Origin: Mycobacterium parascrofulaceum ATCC BAA-614
GTDB taxonomy: Bacteria; Actinomycetota; Actinomycetes; Mycobacteriales; Mycobacteriaceae
DNA: 54,579 nt
Reading direction: 5' to 3'
Assembly (NCBI RefSeq): GCF_000164135.1
Contig: NZ_GG770553.1
Location: 1,543,188 to 1,597,766, forward strand
Below, in pieces: positions 19,550 to 28,148 of the stretch. Under the pieces are notes generated by a model. It made no database searches, had not been told where the DNA came from, and saw only the letters and a list, made by a program, of their open reading frames with translations. A program made the position numbers and the translations under genes. Each line of letters begins with the position of its first letter. Position 1 is the first letter of the stretch.

Positions 19550-19782
19550 TGGCAGTGGGAATTTCGCCTGGCGAACTGCGGGAGCTCACCGACGACGAGC
19601 TCGCCGAGCGTCTGCGTGAGTCCAAAGAGGAGCTGTTCAACCTCCGTTTCCAGATGGCGACCGGGCAGCTGTCCAACAACCGCCGGCTGCGCACGGTGCG
19701 GCAGGAGATCGCGCGTGTCTACACCGTGCTGCGCGAACGAGAACTGGGCCTGGCCAGCGGGCCCGACGGTAAGGAATCCTGA
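19549..19782 (+). CDS. rpmC: 50S ribosomal protein L29
   Basis: A 77-residue L29, two long helices, with [24 protein letters not shown] and the conserved [23 protein letters not shown]. It lies near the tunnel exit next to L23. ATG 19549 overlaps the rplP stop, and its own stop overlaps the rpsQ start. Confidence 0.97.
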   Translation: MAVGISPGELRELTDDELAERLRESKEELFNLRFQMATGQLSNNRRLRTVRQEIARVYTVLRERELGLASGPDGKES

Positions 19783-20126
19783 TGGCAGAAGCGAAGAAGG
19801 CGGCACCGAAGGCGGCCGCGAAGGACGCCGGCTCGAAAGAGAAGGGCCCCAAGCACACTCCCGCCAACCCGAAGGTGCGTGGCCGGCGCAAGATGCGCAT
19901 CGGCTACGTGGTGAGTGACAAGATGCAGAAGACCATCGTGGTCGAGCTGGAAGACCGCGTGCGTCACCCGCTGTACGGCAAGATCATCCGCACCACCACG
20001 AAGGTGAAGGCGCACGACGAGAACAGCACCGCGGGCATCGGCGACCGCGTCTCACTGATGGAGACGCGTCCGACGTCGGCGACCAAGCGGTGGCGGCTCG
20101 TCGAAATCCTGGAGAAGGCCAAGTAA
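19782..20126 (+). CDS. rpsQ: 30S ribosomal protein S17 with basic N-terminal extension
   Basis: A 114-residue S17. Residues about 1-32 are an Ala/Lys-rich extension. The OB-fold core ([40 protein letters not shown]) follows and binds 16S helix 11. ATG 19782 overlaps the rpmC stop, so the extension is genuinely in frame and not a mis-start. It is the last gene of the S10 operon; a strong hairpin follows. Confidence 0.97.
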   Translation: MAEAKKAAPKAAAKDAGSKEKGPKHTPANPKVRGRRKMRIGYVVSDKMQKTIVVELEDRVRHPLYGKIIRTTTKVKAHDENSTAGIGDRVSLMETRPTSATKRWRLVEILEKAK

Positions 20127-20138
20127 CCCTGGCATGAG

Positions 20139-20174
20139 GCGGCCGCGAAAAGCGATCGGAACATTCGCGGCCGC
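20139..20174 (+). terminator. Terminator hairpin after the S10 operon
   Basis: A perfect 11-bp inverted repeat, GCGGCCGCGAA (20139-20149) and TTCGCGGCCGC (20164-20174), with a 14-nt loop lies 12 nt after the rpsQ stop. Only two U-like positions follow. It separates the ribosomal operon from the sulfatase gene, whose start is 14 nt downstream of the hairpin. Confidence 0.7.
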
Positions 20175-20188
20175 GTTACGCTCGGCGG

Positions 20189-22549
20189 ATGTCGACTGAC
20201 TCCCGAGCATTTCAAGGCAAGATCGAGCTGGACATCCGGGACTCCGAGCCGGATTGGGGGCCGTACGCCGCGCCGACCGCGCCGGAGAACTCGCCGAACA
20301 TCCTGTACCTGGTGTGGGACGACACCGGCATCGCGACGTGGGACTGCTTCGGCGGGCTCGTCGAGATGCCCGCCATGACCCGCATCGCCGAGCGCGGTGT
20401 GCGGCTGTCGCAGTTCCACACCACCGCGCTGTGCTCGCCGACCCGCGCGTCGCTGCTCACCGGCGGCAACGCCACCACGGTCGGCATGGCCACCATCGAG
20501 GAGTTCACCGACGCGTTCCCGAATGCCAACGGCCGCATCCCGTTCGAGACGGCGTTGCTGTCCGAGGTGCTCGCCGAGCGCGGGTACAACACGTACTGCG
20601 TCGGCAAGTGGCACCTCACGCCGCTCGAGGAGTCCAACCTGGCGTCGACCAAACGGCATTGGCCGACCTCGCGGGGCTTCGAGCGGTTCTACGGTTTCCT
20701 GGGCGGCGAGACCGACCAGTGGTATCCGGACCTGGTTTACGACAACCACCCGGTCAACCCGCCGGGCACACCGGAAGACGGCTACCACCTCTCGAAGGAC
20801 ATCGCCGACAAGACCATCGAATTCATCCGCGACGCCAAGGTGATCGCACCGGACAAGCCGTGGTTCAGCTACGTGTGCCCGGGCGCCGGGCACGCGCCGC
20901 ACCACGTCTTCGCCGAGTGGGCCGACAAGTACGCCGGCAAGTTCGACATGGGCTACGAGGCCTACCGCGAGATCGTGCTGGAGAAGCAGAAGTCGATGGG
21001 CCTCGTGCCGCCCGACACCGAACTGTCGCCGGTCAACCCGTACTCGGACGTCACGGGCCCGCAGGGCGAGCCGTGGCCGCTGCAGGACACCGTGCGGCCG
21101 TGGGACTCCCTCGACGATGACGAGAAGAAGCTGTTCTGCCGGATGGCGGAGGTGTTCGCGGGCTTCCTGAGCTACACCGATGCCCAGATCGGCCGGATCC
21201 TGGACTATTTGGCGGAGTCAGGTCAGCTGGACAACACCCTGATCGTGGTGATCTCCGACAACGGCGCCAGCGGCGAGGGCGGGCCGAACGGTTCGGTGAA
21301 CGAGGGCAAGTTCTTCAACGGCTACATCGACACCGTCGAAGAGAGCATGAAGCTGTTCGACCACCTCGGCGGCCCGCAGACCTACAACCATTACCCCATC
21401 GGCTGGGCGATGGCCTTCAACACGCCCTACAAGCTGTACAAGCGGTACGCCTCGCACGAGGGCGGCATCGCCGACACGGCGATCATCTCGTGGCCCAATG
21501 GCGTTGCCGCGCACGGCGAGATCCGCGACCACTACGTCAACGTCTGCGACATCACGCCCACGGTTTACGACCTGCTGGGCATGACACCGCCCGACACGGT
21601 CCGGGGTATCGCCCAGAAACCCTTGGACGGCGTGAGTTTCAAGGCCGCCCTGGATGATCCGGGCGCCGACACCGGAAAGCGCACCCAGTTCTACTCCATG
21701 CTCGGCACCCGCGGGATATGGCACGAGGGCTGGTTCGCCAACACCGTCCACGCGGCGACCCCGGCCGGCTGGTCGCATTTCGACACCGACCGCTGGGAGC
21801 TGTTCCACATCGAGGCCGACCGCAGCCAATGCCACGACCTGGCCGCCGAGCAGCCGGACAAACTCGAAGAACTCAAGGCGCTGTGGTTTTCCGAGGCGGC
21901 CAAGTACAACGGGCTGCCGCTCTCGGACCTGAACATCATCGAGACCATGACGCGATTCCGCCCGTACCTCGTCGGTGAGAGGTCCAGCTACGTCTACTAT
22001 CCCGACTGCGCGGACGTGAGCATCGGCGCCGGGGCCGAAATCCGCGGCAGGTCGTTCTCCGTGCTGGCCGAGGTGAACGTGGACACCACCGGCGCGGAGG
22101 GGGTGCTGTTCAAGCAGGGCGGCGCGCACGGCGGACACGTCCTGTTCATCCAGGACGGGCACCTGCATTACGTCTACAACTTTCTGGGGGAGCGTCAGCA
22201 GGCGGTCTCCTCGTCGGGCGCGGTGCCACTGGGCAGGCACCTGCTCGGGGTGAGTTATGCGCGGACCGGAACCGTGCCGGACAGCCACACGCCGCTCGGC
22301 GACGTCACCTTGTTCATCGACGACGACGTGGTCGGCTCGCTCGCGGGCGTGCAGACCCACCCGGGTACTTTCGGGATCGCCGGCGCCGGCATCACCGTCG
22401 GGCGAAACGGCGGCTCGGGGGTGTCCGACCGCTACAAGGCGCCGTTCTCGTTCACCGGGGGCACCATCGCACAGGTCACCGTCGACCTTTCCGGTCGGCC
22501 CTACATGGACGTGGAAGCCGAAATTGCGCTTGCCTTTTCGCGCGACTGA
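20189..22549 (+). CDS. atsA: Arylsulfatase (type I, formylglycine-dependent)
   Basis: A 786-residue sulfatase. The formylglycine motif CSPTR is at residues 82-86, so Cys82 would be converted to formylglycine. Metal-binding aspartates lie in YLVWDDTG (near residues 44-45) and VVISDNGASGEGG. The catalytic GKWHL motif follows the expected spacing. A C-terminal region of about 200 residues after the catalytic fold looks like a beta-sandwich. No signal peptide is visible, so activity is probably cytoplasmic. It corresponds in position to M. tuberculosis atsA (Rv0711). The maturing enzyme gene lies 1.7 kb downstream in the same direction. Confidence 0.93.
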   Translation: MSTDSRAFQGKIELDIRDSEPDWGPYAAPTAPENSPNILYLVWDDTGIATWDCFGGLVEMPAMTRIAERGVRLSQFHTTALCSPTRASLLTGGNATTVGMATIEEFTDAFPNANGRIPFETALLSEVLAERGYNTYCVGKWHLTPLEESNLASTKRHWPTSRGFERFYGFLGGETDQWYPDLVYDNHPVNPPGTPEDGYHLSKDIADKTIEFIRDAKVIAPDKPWFSYVCPGAGHAPHHVFAEWADKYAGKFDMGYEAYREIVLEKQKSMGLVPPDTELSPVNPYSDVTGPQGEPWPLQDTVRPWDSLDDDEKKLFCRMAEVFAGFLSYTDAQIGRILDYLAESGQLDNTLIVVISDNGASGEGGPNGSVNEGKFFNGYIDTVEESMKLFDHLGGPQTYNHYPIGWAMAFNTPYKLYKRYASHEGGIADTAIISWPNGVAAHGEIRDHYVNVCDITPTVYDLLGMTPPDTVRGIAQKPLDGVSFKAALDDPGADTGKRTQFYSMLGTRGIWHEGWFANTVHAATPAGWSHFDTDRWELFHIEADRSQCHDLAAEQPDKLEELKALWFSEAAKYNGLPLSDLNIIETMTRFRPYLVGERSSYVYYPDCADVSIGAGAEIRGRSFSVLAEVNVDTTGAEGVLFKQGGAHGGHVLFIQDGHLHYVYNFLGERQQAVSSSGAVPLGRHLLGVSYARTGTVPDSHTPLGDVTLFIDDDVVGSLAGVQTHPGTFGIAGAGITVGRNGGSGVSDRYKAPFSFTGGTIAQVTVDLSGRPYMDVEAEIALAFSRD

Positions 22550-23201
22550 GGTTTTGGCGCTGTGCGTGCTTGCGGTCCCGGCGGTGGGCTGCGAGAAGAC
22601 CACCGCCGGCACCGCCATCGGTGGAACCGGTTCGGCGACGACATCGACCACGCGGCTATCCGACCCGGCCGAGCCGGTGCCCGGCGTCGAAACGACGTTA
22701 CCCGACCACATTCCACCCAACGCCCTGGTGTGCTTTCCGCCCCCGCCCGCCAGCGGCTCGATGACCAAGGCCTCCGTCGCGGACCCGGCGGCGCCCGTGC
22801 TCACGGTCGCGCTGCCGGACGGCTGGCCGTCCACCCCGGGCACCGGTGACGTCGCGTTGACGTCGGCAGGCCCCGACGGCATGTCGGTGCGCGTGACCAT
22901 CGCCCGCACCGACCTCGATCCCGGCGGGGCGTTCCTGCGTTATGCCAGCGACGTGCGAACGGCGCGGCCCGGCGTCAAGGTCACCGTCACGGCGGCCCAG
23001 TTCTGCGGCTATAGCAGCCAGCTGCTCAGCGGCACCGGCGGAGGAACGGCAGCAAACGACTTCGCCGACCGCATCACCCACGTGTGGACGAACACCCAGG
23101 CGTATCTGGTGGTCGTCCATCTGGAGGCGCCCGGCAAATCACCCGGTTTCGAGGCGGCGAAATCGACCGTCACGCAGCAATTCGCCGTCATTATCCCCTG
23201 A
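22524..23201 (+). CDS. Putative lipoprotein, LpqN-like
   Basis: A 225-residue protein whose proposed TTG start (22524) lies inside the end of atsA. It gives a short signal peptide RLPFRATEVLALCVLAVPAVGC, with Arg in the n-region and a lipobox ending AVGC, so a lipid-anchored protein is expected. No ATG or GTG gives a full signal peptide, so the start is inferred. The mature part is Thr/Pro-rich and then has PPNALVCFPPPP, LTVALPDGW and VTVTAAQFCGY. This recalls the LpqN/Mtc28 family of mycobacterial cell-wall lipoproteins. Family assignment is tentative. Confidence 0.6.
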   Translation: MRLPFRATEVLALCVLAVPAVGCEKTTAGTAIGGTGSATTSTTRLSDPAEPVPGVETTLPDHIPPNALVCFPPPPASGSMTKASVADPAAPVLTVALPDGWPSTPGTGDVALTSAGPDGMSVRVTIARTDLDPGGAFLRYASDVRTARPGVKVTVTAAQFCGYSSQLLSGTGGGTAANDFADRITHVWTNTQAYLVVVHLEAPGKSPGFEAAKSTVTQQFAVIIP

Positions 23202-23244
23202 AATTCGCCGTTCCCCCTGCTAGCATCTGGCCCGTGATGCCTCA

Positions 23245-24180
23245 ATGACCGCCGGGACCCCGGCGCCCCCCGCGCCGCCGGCGCCCGCCAACCACCGCGG
23301 CCGGCAAATCGCCATCGCCTTCGGCATCGTCGCGGCCCTGATCGTCATCTACGCCCTGTCGCTGATCGCCGTGCACCTGCTGGCAAAGTCGGCGCCGGCG
23401 CTTCCGTCGGTCGACCTGAGCAAGGTGGAGGCCGACGACAGCGTCGTTCAGGTGCGCCTGGAGAAGCTGGACACCGTCGCGAACCGGCTCACGGTGAACG
23501 TGACCGTCTATCCCAAGGATTCGTTGTACGACAAGAACTTTGGGGTGCTGACCACCGACGCCGCGGTGCGGCTGTACCCCGACAACGACCTCGGCGACCT
23601 GCAATACCCGGTGGGCAAGGCGCCGGCCCAGGTCAGCACGACCATCGTGGCCCACGGCGATCCAGCCAACTGGCCGTTCGACACCTACAAGACCGAGGTG
23701 ATCGCCGCCGACGTGTTCACCGGTACCGGCGCGAACCGCGAGAAGGCACCCGCGCGCGTCGAGGCGACCGGAAAGCTGGACGGCTGGGACGCCACCGTCA
23801 CCCGCATCCACGACCCCGAAGACGCCAACCCCGATGTGCAGGACGACATCGTCATCACGTTGCAAAGGTCCAAGGGCGCGTTGATCTTCGACGTCGGCAT
23901 CTGCCTGGTCCTGATCGCCCTGCCGGTGCTGGCCCTGTGGGTGGCCATTCCAATGGCGTTGGGGCGCACGACGTTCCTGCCACCGTTGGGGACGTGGTTC
24001 GCGGCGCTGCTGTTCGCCGTCGTCCCGCTGCGCAATTTCCTGCCCGGTTCTCCGCCGCCGGGTTCCTGGATCGACCAGGCCGTCGTGTTGTGGGTGCTGA
24101 TCGGGCTGGTGACGGCGATGTCGCTGTTCATCGTCGCCTGGTGGCGGTCCCGCGAGAAAAAGACTCCGAAGAGGGCCTGA
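23245..24180 (+). CDS. DUF4436-type membrane protein (Rv0713-like)
   Basis: A 311-residue protein starting at ATG 23245. A Pro/Ala-rich start is followed by one transmembrane helix (about residues 23-47), an extracytoplasmic beta-rich domain of about 160 residues, and three further helices near residues 213-237, 252-265 and 273-299. The C-terminus REKKTPKRA is basic and cytoplasmic. The layout fits DUF4436. It lies between the lipoprotein and the formylglycine-generating enzyme, all co-directional, so a shared envelope or sulfatase-related task is possible but not shown. Confidence 0.75.
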   Translation: MTAGTPAPPAPPAPANHRGRQIAIAFGIVAALIVIYALSLIAVHLLAKSAPALPSVDLSKVEADDSVVQVRLEKLDTVANRLTVNVTVYPKDSLYDKNFGVLTTDAAVRLYPDNDLGDLQYPVGKAPAQVSTTIVAHGDPANWPFDTYKTEVIAADVFTGTGANREKAPARVEATGKLDGWDATVTRIHDPEDANPDVQDDIVITLQRSKGALIFDVGICLVLIALPVLALWVAIPMALGRTTFLPPLGTWFAALLFAVVPLRNFLPGSPPPGSWIDQAVVLWVLIGLVTAMSLFIVAWWRSREKKTPKRA

Positions 24181-24211
24181 GGGCCACTCCGGATCGTCGT
24201 CATACCCTTGG

Positions 24212-25129
24212 GTGGTGCTCACCGAGCTGGTCGACATCCCGGGCGGATCGTTCCGCATGGGCTGCACCAGCTTTTACCCCGAAGAGGCGCCGATCCATAC
24301 CGTCACGCTGCCCGCCTTCGCGGTGGAGCGGCACCCGGTGACCAATGCTCAGTTCGCCGAATTCGTCTCGGCCACAGGCTATGTGACCATCGCCGAGCGG
24401 CCGATCGACCCCGCGCTCTACCCGGGCGCGGACCCGGCGGACCTCGTCCCGGGCGCGATGGTGTTCCGGCCCACGACCGGCCCGGTCGACCTTGGTGACT
24501 GGCGGCAATGGTGGCGCTGGGTGCCGGGGGCGTGCTGGCGGCATCCGTTCGGGCCGCACAGCGACCTCACCGACCGGGCCGATCATCCGGTGGTACAGGT
24601 GGCCTACCCCGACGCCGCCGCATACGCGCGCTGGGCCGGCCGGCGGCTGCCGACCGAGGCCGAGTGGGAGTATGCGGCCCGCGGTGGAAGCGCGGCGATC
24701 TACGCGTGGGGGGACGAGCCCAGCCCCGGCGGCCGGCTGATGGCCAACACCTGGCAGGGCCGGTTCCCGTACCGCAACGACGGCGCGCTCGGCTGGGCGG
24801 GCACGTCGCCAGTGGGGACGTTCCCGCCCAACGGGTTTGGCCTGCTCGACATGATCGGCAACGTCTGGGAGTGGACCGCCACGGAATTCTCCGCGCACCA
24901 CCGCCTCGATCAGCCGCCAAAGGCCTGCTGTACTCCGGCGGGGCCGGCGGATCCGTCCGTCAGCCAGACGCTGAAGGGCGGTTCGCACCTGTGCGCCCCG
25001 GAATACTGCCATCGCTATCGTCCGGCCGCGCGGTCACCGCAGTCCCAGGACACCGCGACGACCCACATCGGGTTCCGCTGCGTCGCGCAGCAATCGGAAT
25101 GCGATCGCCGGGGCGCCGCCGACGGCTGA
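24212..25129 (+). CDS. Formylglycine-generating enzyme (sulfatase-modifying factor)
   Basis: A 305-residue FGE-fold protein with start GTG 24212. The opening VDIPGGSFRMGC, the core RLPTEAEWEYAARGG and the motif GNVWEWT are diagnostic of the sulfatase-modifying factor fold. Cys261 and Cys266 in LCAPEYC match the paired copper-binding cysteines of active FGEs, which oxidise the sulfatase motif cysteine to formylglycine using oxygen. The intact pair argues for a true FGE rather than a degenerate member. Its obvious client is AtsA with CSPTR, encoded just upstream. Confidence 0.9.
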   Translation: MVLTELVDIPGGSFRMGCTSFYPEEAPIHTVTLPAFAVERHPVTNAQFAEFVSATGYVTIAERPIDPALYPGADPADLVPGAMVFRPTTGPVDLGDWRQWWRWVPGACWRHPFGPHSDLTDRADHPVVQVAYPDAAAYARWAGRRLPTEAEWEYAARGGSAAIYAWGDEPSPGGRLMANTWQGRFPYRNDGALGWAGTSPVGTFPPNGFGLLDMIGNVWEWTATEFSAHHRLDQPPKACCTPAGPADPSVSQTLKGGSHLCAPEYCHRYRPAARSPQSQDTATTHIGFRCVAQQSECDRRGAADG

Positions 25130-25208
25130 GGCGAATCCTGGAGCTTCCCCGGTCGGTTATCCACAGCTGGCGGAGTTCGCCAGCCCTTGTCGTACGCCGG
25201 TGGCATAA

Positions 25209-25224
25209 TCGAACCTATGTTCGA
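25209..25224. promoter_or_regulatory. SOS box (LexA operator) over the start of the HNH gene
   Basis: TCGAAC-CTAT-GTTCGA is a perfect match to the mycobacterial LexA box TCGAAC-N4-GTTCGA. It overlaps the ATG at 25217 of the following 13E12-family gene, so LexA would block initiation or elongation there. SOS induction of 13E12 genes in M. tuberculosis is known; here it is inferred from the site. Confidence 0.85.
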
Positions 25225-26704
25225 GTCTAGGGTGTCGTCGGCGGAGGTGATCGCGGCGTTCGACGAGCATTTCGAGCGGCGGTATCCCTCGACGACGCCC
25301 GAGTCGGCGCGGTTGTTGGCGGCGGCCGCCGGCTGCGCGCGGGCGGAGAATCGGGCGGTGGCCGCGCAGTTGGCCGCGATCGGGGAGTTGTTCGCCTATC
25401 GGTTGTCGCGGTGTGGGGAGACCGAGGACTGGGCGGTGGACACCGAGGCGGCGGTGGCCGCCGAGGTGGCCGCGGAGTTGCGGATCAGCCAGGGGCTGGC
25501 GGCCGGCCGGGTGCGCTATGCGCGGGCGCTGCGTGAGCGGCTGCCCCAGGTGGCCGCGGTGTTCGCCGCCGGCGACATCGACTACCGGATGGTGCAGACG
25601 GTGGTGTTTCGCACCGATTTGCTCACCGACCCCGACGTGCTGGCCGCGGTGGATGGGCAGTTGGCGGCCACCGTGGCGCGCTGGCCGGCGCTGACGCCGG
25701 CGCGGTTGGCCGCGCGGGTGGACAGGATCGTGGCTCACGCCGATGCCGACGCGGTGCGGCGGCGCCGCGACCGCGCGACGGGCCGCGAGGTGTGGATCGG
25801 CGACATGGGGGATGGCCTGGCCCGGATCGAGGGGGTGTTGGTCAGCCCGGACGCGCATGCCCTCGACAACCGGCTCAATGCGTTGGCGGCCACGGTGTGT
25901 GCCCATGATCCGCGCAATCGCGAACAGCGCCGCGCCGACGCGCTGGGCGCGCTGGCCGCCGGAGCCGAGCGGCTGGGCTGCCGCTGCGGGCGGACCGACT
26001 GCACGGCCGGCAAGCGGCCCGCGGCCGGCCCGGTGGTGATCCACGTGATCGCCGAGCAGGCCACCCTCGATAGCGGCGCGGGGACGGCCAGCGAACTGCG
26101 CGCGGACGGCCTCATCCCGCCCGAGCTGATTCGGGAGCTGGCCGCGTCGGCGAAACAACTGCCGCTGGTGCACCCCGGCGACGCGCCCCCCGAGCCGGGT
26201 TACGTGCCCTCGCAGGCGTTGTCCGACTTCGTGCGGTGCCGGGATCTGACCTGCCGCTGGCCCGGCTGTGATTGCCCCGCGCTGGCCTGCGACATCGACC
26301 ACACCATCCCCTACAGCGCCGGTGGGCCCACCCACGCCTCCAACCTCAAATGCTTATGCCGCACCCATCATTTGGTGAAGACCTTTTGGGGCTGGACCGA
26401 AAAGCAATTGGCCGACGGCACCCTGATCTTGACCTCTCCCGCGGGGCAGACCTATGTCACCACCCCGGGCAGTGCGCTGCTGTTTCCCGGCCTGTGCCGG
26501 GCCACCGGGGCGATCGCGACCCCTGAAGCCGATGCTTCCCAGGACTACTGCGGCCGGCGCACCGCGATGATGCCCAGGCGCCGCCGCACCCGTGCCCAAG
26601 ACCGCGCCCACCGGGTGGCCACCGAACGCCGACACAACCGCGAAGCGCGCCGGGCCGCCTCGGTCACCGCGGCCGACCCCGACCACGACCCACCACCCTT
26701 CTAG
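25217..26704 (+). CDS. 13E12-family DUF222/HNH endonuclease-like protein
   Basis: A 495-residue protein. The N-terminal DUF222 region (about residues 1-330) is followed by an HNH nuclease domain, CRDLTCRWPGCDCP...CDIDHTIPYSAGGPTHASNLKCLCRTHH, with two Cys pairs for zinc and the His-Asp-His core. The C-terminus is Arg-rich. It belongs to the mycobacterial REP13E12 family, often multi-copy and used as integration sites by some phages or plasmids. ATG 25217 is inside a perfect SOS box. The reading frame is intact. It sits in the gap between the sulfatase group and the spc operon. Confidence 0.9.
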   Translation: MFESRVSSAEVIAAFDEHFERRYPSTTPESARLLAAAAGCARAENRAVAAQLAAIGELFAYRLSRCGETEDWAVDTEAAVAAEVAAELRISQGLAAGRVRYARALRERLPQVAAVFAAGDIDYRMVQTVVFRTDLLTDPDVLAAVDGQLAATVARWPALTPARLAARVDRIVAHADADAVRRRRDRATGREVWIGDMGDGLARIEGVLVSPDAHALDNRLNALAATVCAHDPRNREQRRADALGALAAGAERLGCRCGRTDCTAGKRPAAGPVVIHVIAEQATLDSGAGTASELRADGLIPPELIRELAASAKQLPLVHPGDAPPEPGYVPSQALSDFVRCRDLTCRWPGCDCPALACDIDHTIPYSAGGPTHASNLKCLCRTHHLVKTFWGWTEKQLADGTLILTSPAGQTYVTTPGSALLFPGLCRATGAIATPEADASQDYCGRRTAMMPRRRRTRAQDRAHRVATERRHNREARRAASVTAADPDHDPPPF

Positions 26705-26711
26705 GCGCAAG

Positions 26712-27257
26712 ATGGCGCCCATGCCCGCGTCGCTGCCGCCGCTGGCCGGCGAGGACCACGTCTGCGTCGCCTGCGGGATGAGCTACCCGGACACGCGAAT
26801 CGACGATGCGGTCGGCGTCATCGCCGGCCTGCCCGACGCGGTCCGGGCGGCGGTGTCCGCGATCCCGCCCGGGGCGCGACGGATGCGGCCCGGCCCCGAG
26901 GTGTGGTCGGTCGCCGAATACCTCTGCCACCTGCGCGACGTGTACGTCAGCTTCACCATCCGGCTCTACCGGGTCCGCACCGAGCACCGGCCCGCCCTGG
27001 AACCGATGTTCAACGACCTGCGGGCCCGGCGCTTCCGGTACAACGATTGCGACATCGACGCCACGCTGGGCGAGCTCGCGGCCGCCGCGGCCGGCTTTCG
27101 CGACGAGATCGCGCGCGTCAAAGACCACGATTGGGACCGCACCGCGACCCGGCTGCCGGGGGAGGAACGCACCGCCCGCTGGCTGGTGCGCCAGGCGATG
27201 CACGAAGGCGTGCACCACCTCGGCGATATCCGGACAATCGGGGAAACCGCTCGTTGA
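26712..27257 (+). CDS. DinB-family putative metal-dependent protein
   Basis: A 181-residue four-helix-type protein starting at ATG 26712, 7 nt after the HNH gene (ATG 26721 is an alternative). An N-terminal CVACGMSYPD contains a Cys pair. The DinB-like metal histidines are in AEYLCHLRDVYV and MHEGVHHLGDI. The family includes thiol-dependent transferases and DNA-damage-inducible proteins without known activity. I recall a similar 182-residue gene (Rv0738) a little further along in M. tuberculosis, which is absent from the expected place here (after 49.7 kb). It may be co-induced with the SOS-regulated gene. Confidence 0.7.
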   Translation: MAPMPASLPPLAGEDHVCVACGMSYPDTRIDDAVGVIAGLPDAVRAAVSAIPPGARRMRPGPEVWSVAEYLCHLRDVYVSFTIRLYRVRTEHRPALEPMFNDLRARRFRYNDCDIDATLGELAAAAAGFRDEIARVKDHDWDRTATRLPGEERTARWLVRQAMHEGVHHLGDIRTIGETAR

Positions 27258-27287
27258 GCCCGCCGTGACCCCCGTCCGGCCGCAAAT

Positions 27288-27334
27288 TTGGCTCTGAGCT
27301 GGTCGTCCCCTAGACTCTAGGGGTTGCCTAGGGC
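27288..27334 (+). promoter_or_regulatory. spc operon promoter with conserved start region
   Basis: TTGGCT (27288-27293), a 17-nt spacer and TAGACT (27311-27316) form the promoter, followed after five bases by GGTTGCCTAGGGC (27322-27334). The -10 is embedded in a perfect 17-bp palindrome, CCCCTAGACTCTAGGGG (27307-27323). The element copies the S10 promoter in spacing and start region. The predicted leader is about 135 nt. Confidence 0.7.
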
Positions 27335-27370
27335 AGACCTCGGCCGGTGCGAATCGGCCCCGCGTGCCCT
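27330..27370 (+). promoter_or_regulatory. Nested hairpin in the rplN leader
   Basis: An outer stem AGGGCA (27330-27335) with TGCCCT (27365-27370) encloses an inner stem GGCCG (27342-27346) with CGGCC (27355-27359) closing the 8-nt loop GTGCGAAT. It starts within about ten bases of the predicted transcription start. It is a possible ribosomal-protein binding leader; the ligand is unknown. Confidence 0.5.
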
Positions 27371-27457
27371 TCGGTGACAAAGACCGCGCATGTCAGGTTA
27401 TGTGGTGGGCTGTGGCTTGCCTCCTGCCGTGCACACGCAACCAGGTCAGGAGATCGA

Positions 27458-27826
27458 GTGATTCAGCAGGAATCGCGGCTGAAGGTCGCCGACAACACCG
27501 GCGCCAAGGAGATCTTGTGCATCCGGGTGCTCGGCGGTTCGTCGCGACGCTACGCGGGCATCGGTGACGTCATCGTCGCCACCGTCAAGGACGCCATCCC
27601 CGGCGGCAACGTCAAGCGTGGGGATGTCGTCAAGGCCGTCGTGGTCCGCACGGTCAAGGAGCGCCGCCGCCCGGACGGCAGCTACATCAAGTTCGACGAG
27701 AACGCCGCGGTGATCATCAAGCCCGACAACGACCCGCGCGGCACGCGCATTTTCGGCCCCGTCGGCCGCGAGCTGCGTGAGAAGCGGTTCATGAAGATCA
27801 TCTCGCTTGCCCCGGAGGTGTTGTAG
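27458..27826 (+). CDS. rplN: 50S ribosomal protein L14
   Basis: A 122-residue L14 starting at GTG 27458 ([26 protein letters not shown]), a standard length. It has the conserved [28 protein letters not shown]14 contacts L19 and helix 14 of 16S rRNA at the subunit bridge and binds the RsfS silencing factor. It is the first gene of the ten-gene spc run here. CAGGAG lies 4-9 nt upstream. Confidence 0.97.
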
Positions 27827-28144
27827 ATGAAGGTCCGCAAAGGCGACACCGTCTTGGTCATCGCCGGCAAGGACAAGGGCGCCAAGGGCAAGGTCTTGCA
27901 GGCCTACCCCGAACGCGACCGGGTGCTGGTCGAGGGCGTCAACCGGATCAAGAAGCACACCGCCATCTCGAGCAACCAGCGCGGGGCCCAGTCCGGTGGC
28001 ATCGTCACCCAGGAAGCCCCGATCCACGTCTCCAACGTGATGGTGGTCGACTCGGACGGTAAGCCCGCCCGCGTCGGCTACCGCCTCGACGAGGAGACCG
28101 GCAAGCGGGTTCGCATCTCCAAGCGCAATGGCAAGGACATCTGA
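27827..28144 (+). CDS. rplX: 50S ribosomal protein L24
   Basis: A 105-residue L24 with the KOW motif [21 protein letters not shown] at the N-terminus and the conserved GVNRIKKH. It is an early assembly initiator of the 50S subunit. Its ATG directly follows the rplN stop. Confidence 0.97.
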   Translation: MKVRKGDTVLVIAGKDKGAKGKVLQAYPERDRVLVEGVNRIKKHTAISSNQRGAQSGGIVTQEAPIHVSNVMVVDSDGKPARVGYRLDEETGKRVRISKRNGKDI

Positions 28145-28148
28145 GGCT

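Noticed and set aside
21218..22909. Long antisense open frame opposite atsA
   Set aside because: No motifs, and biased composition; the sulfatase on the other strand is certain.
27347..27457. N-terminal extension of rplN
   Set aside because: The extra residues fall in the leader with hairpins; L14 length and ribosome binding site fix the start at 27458.
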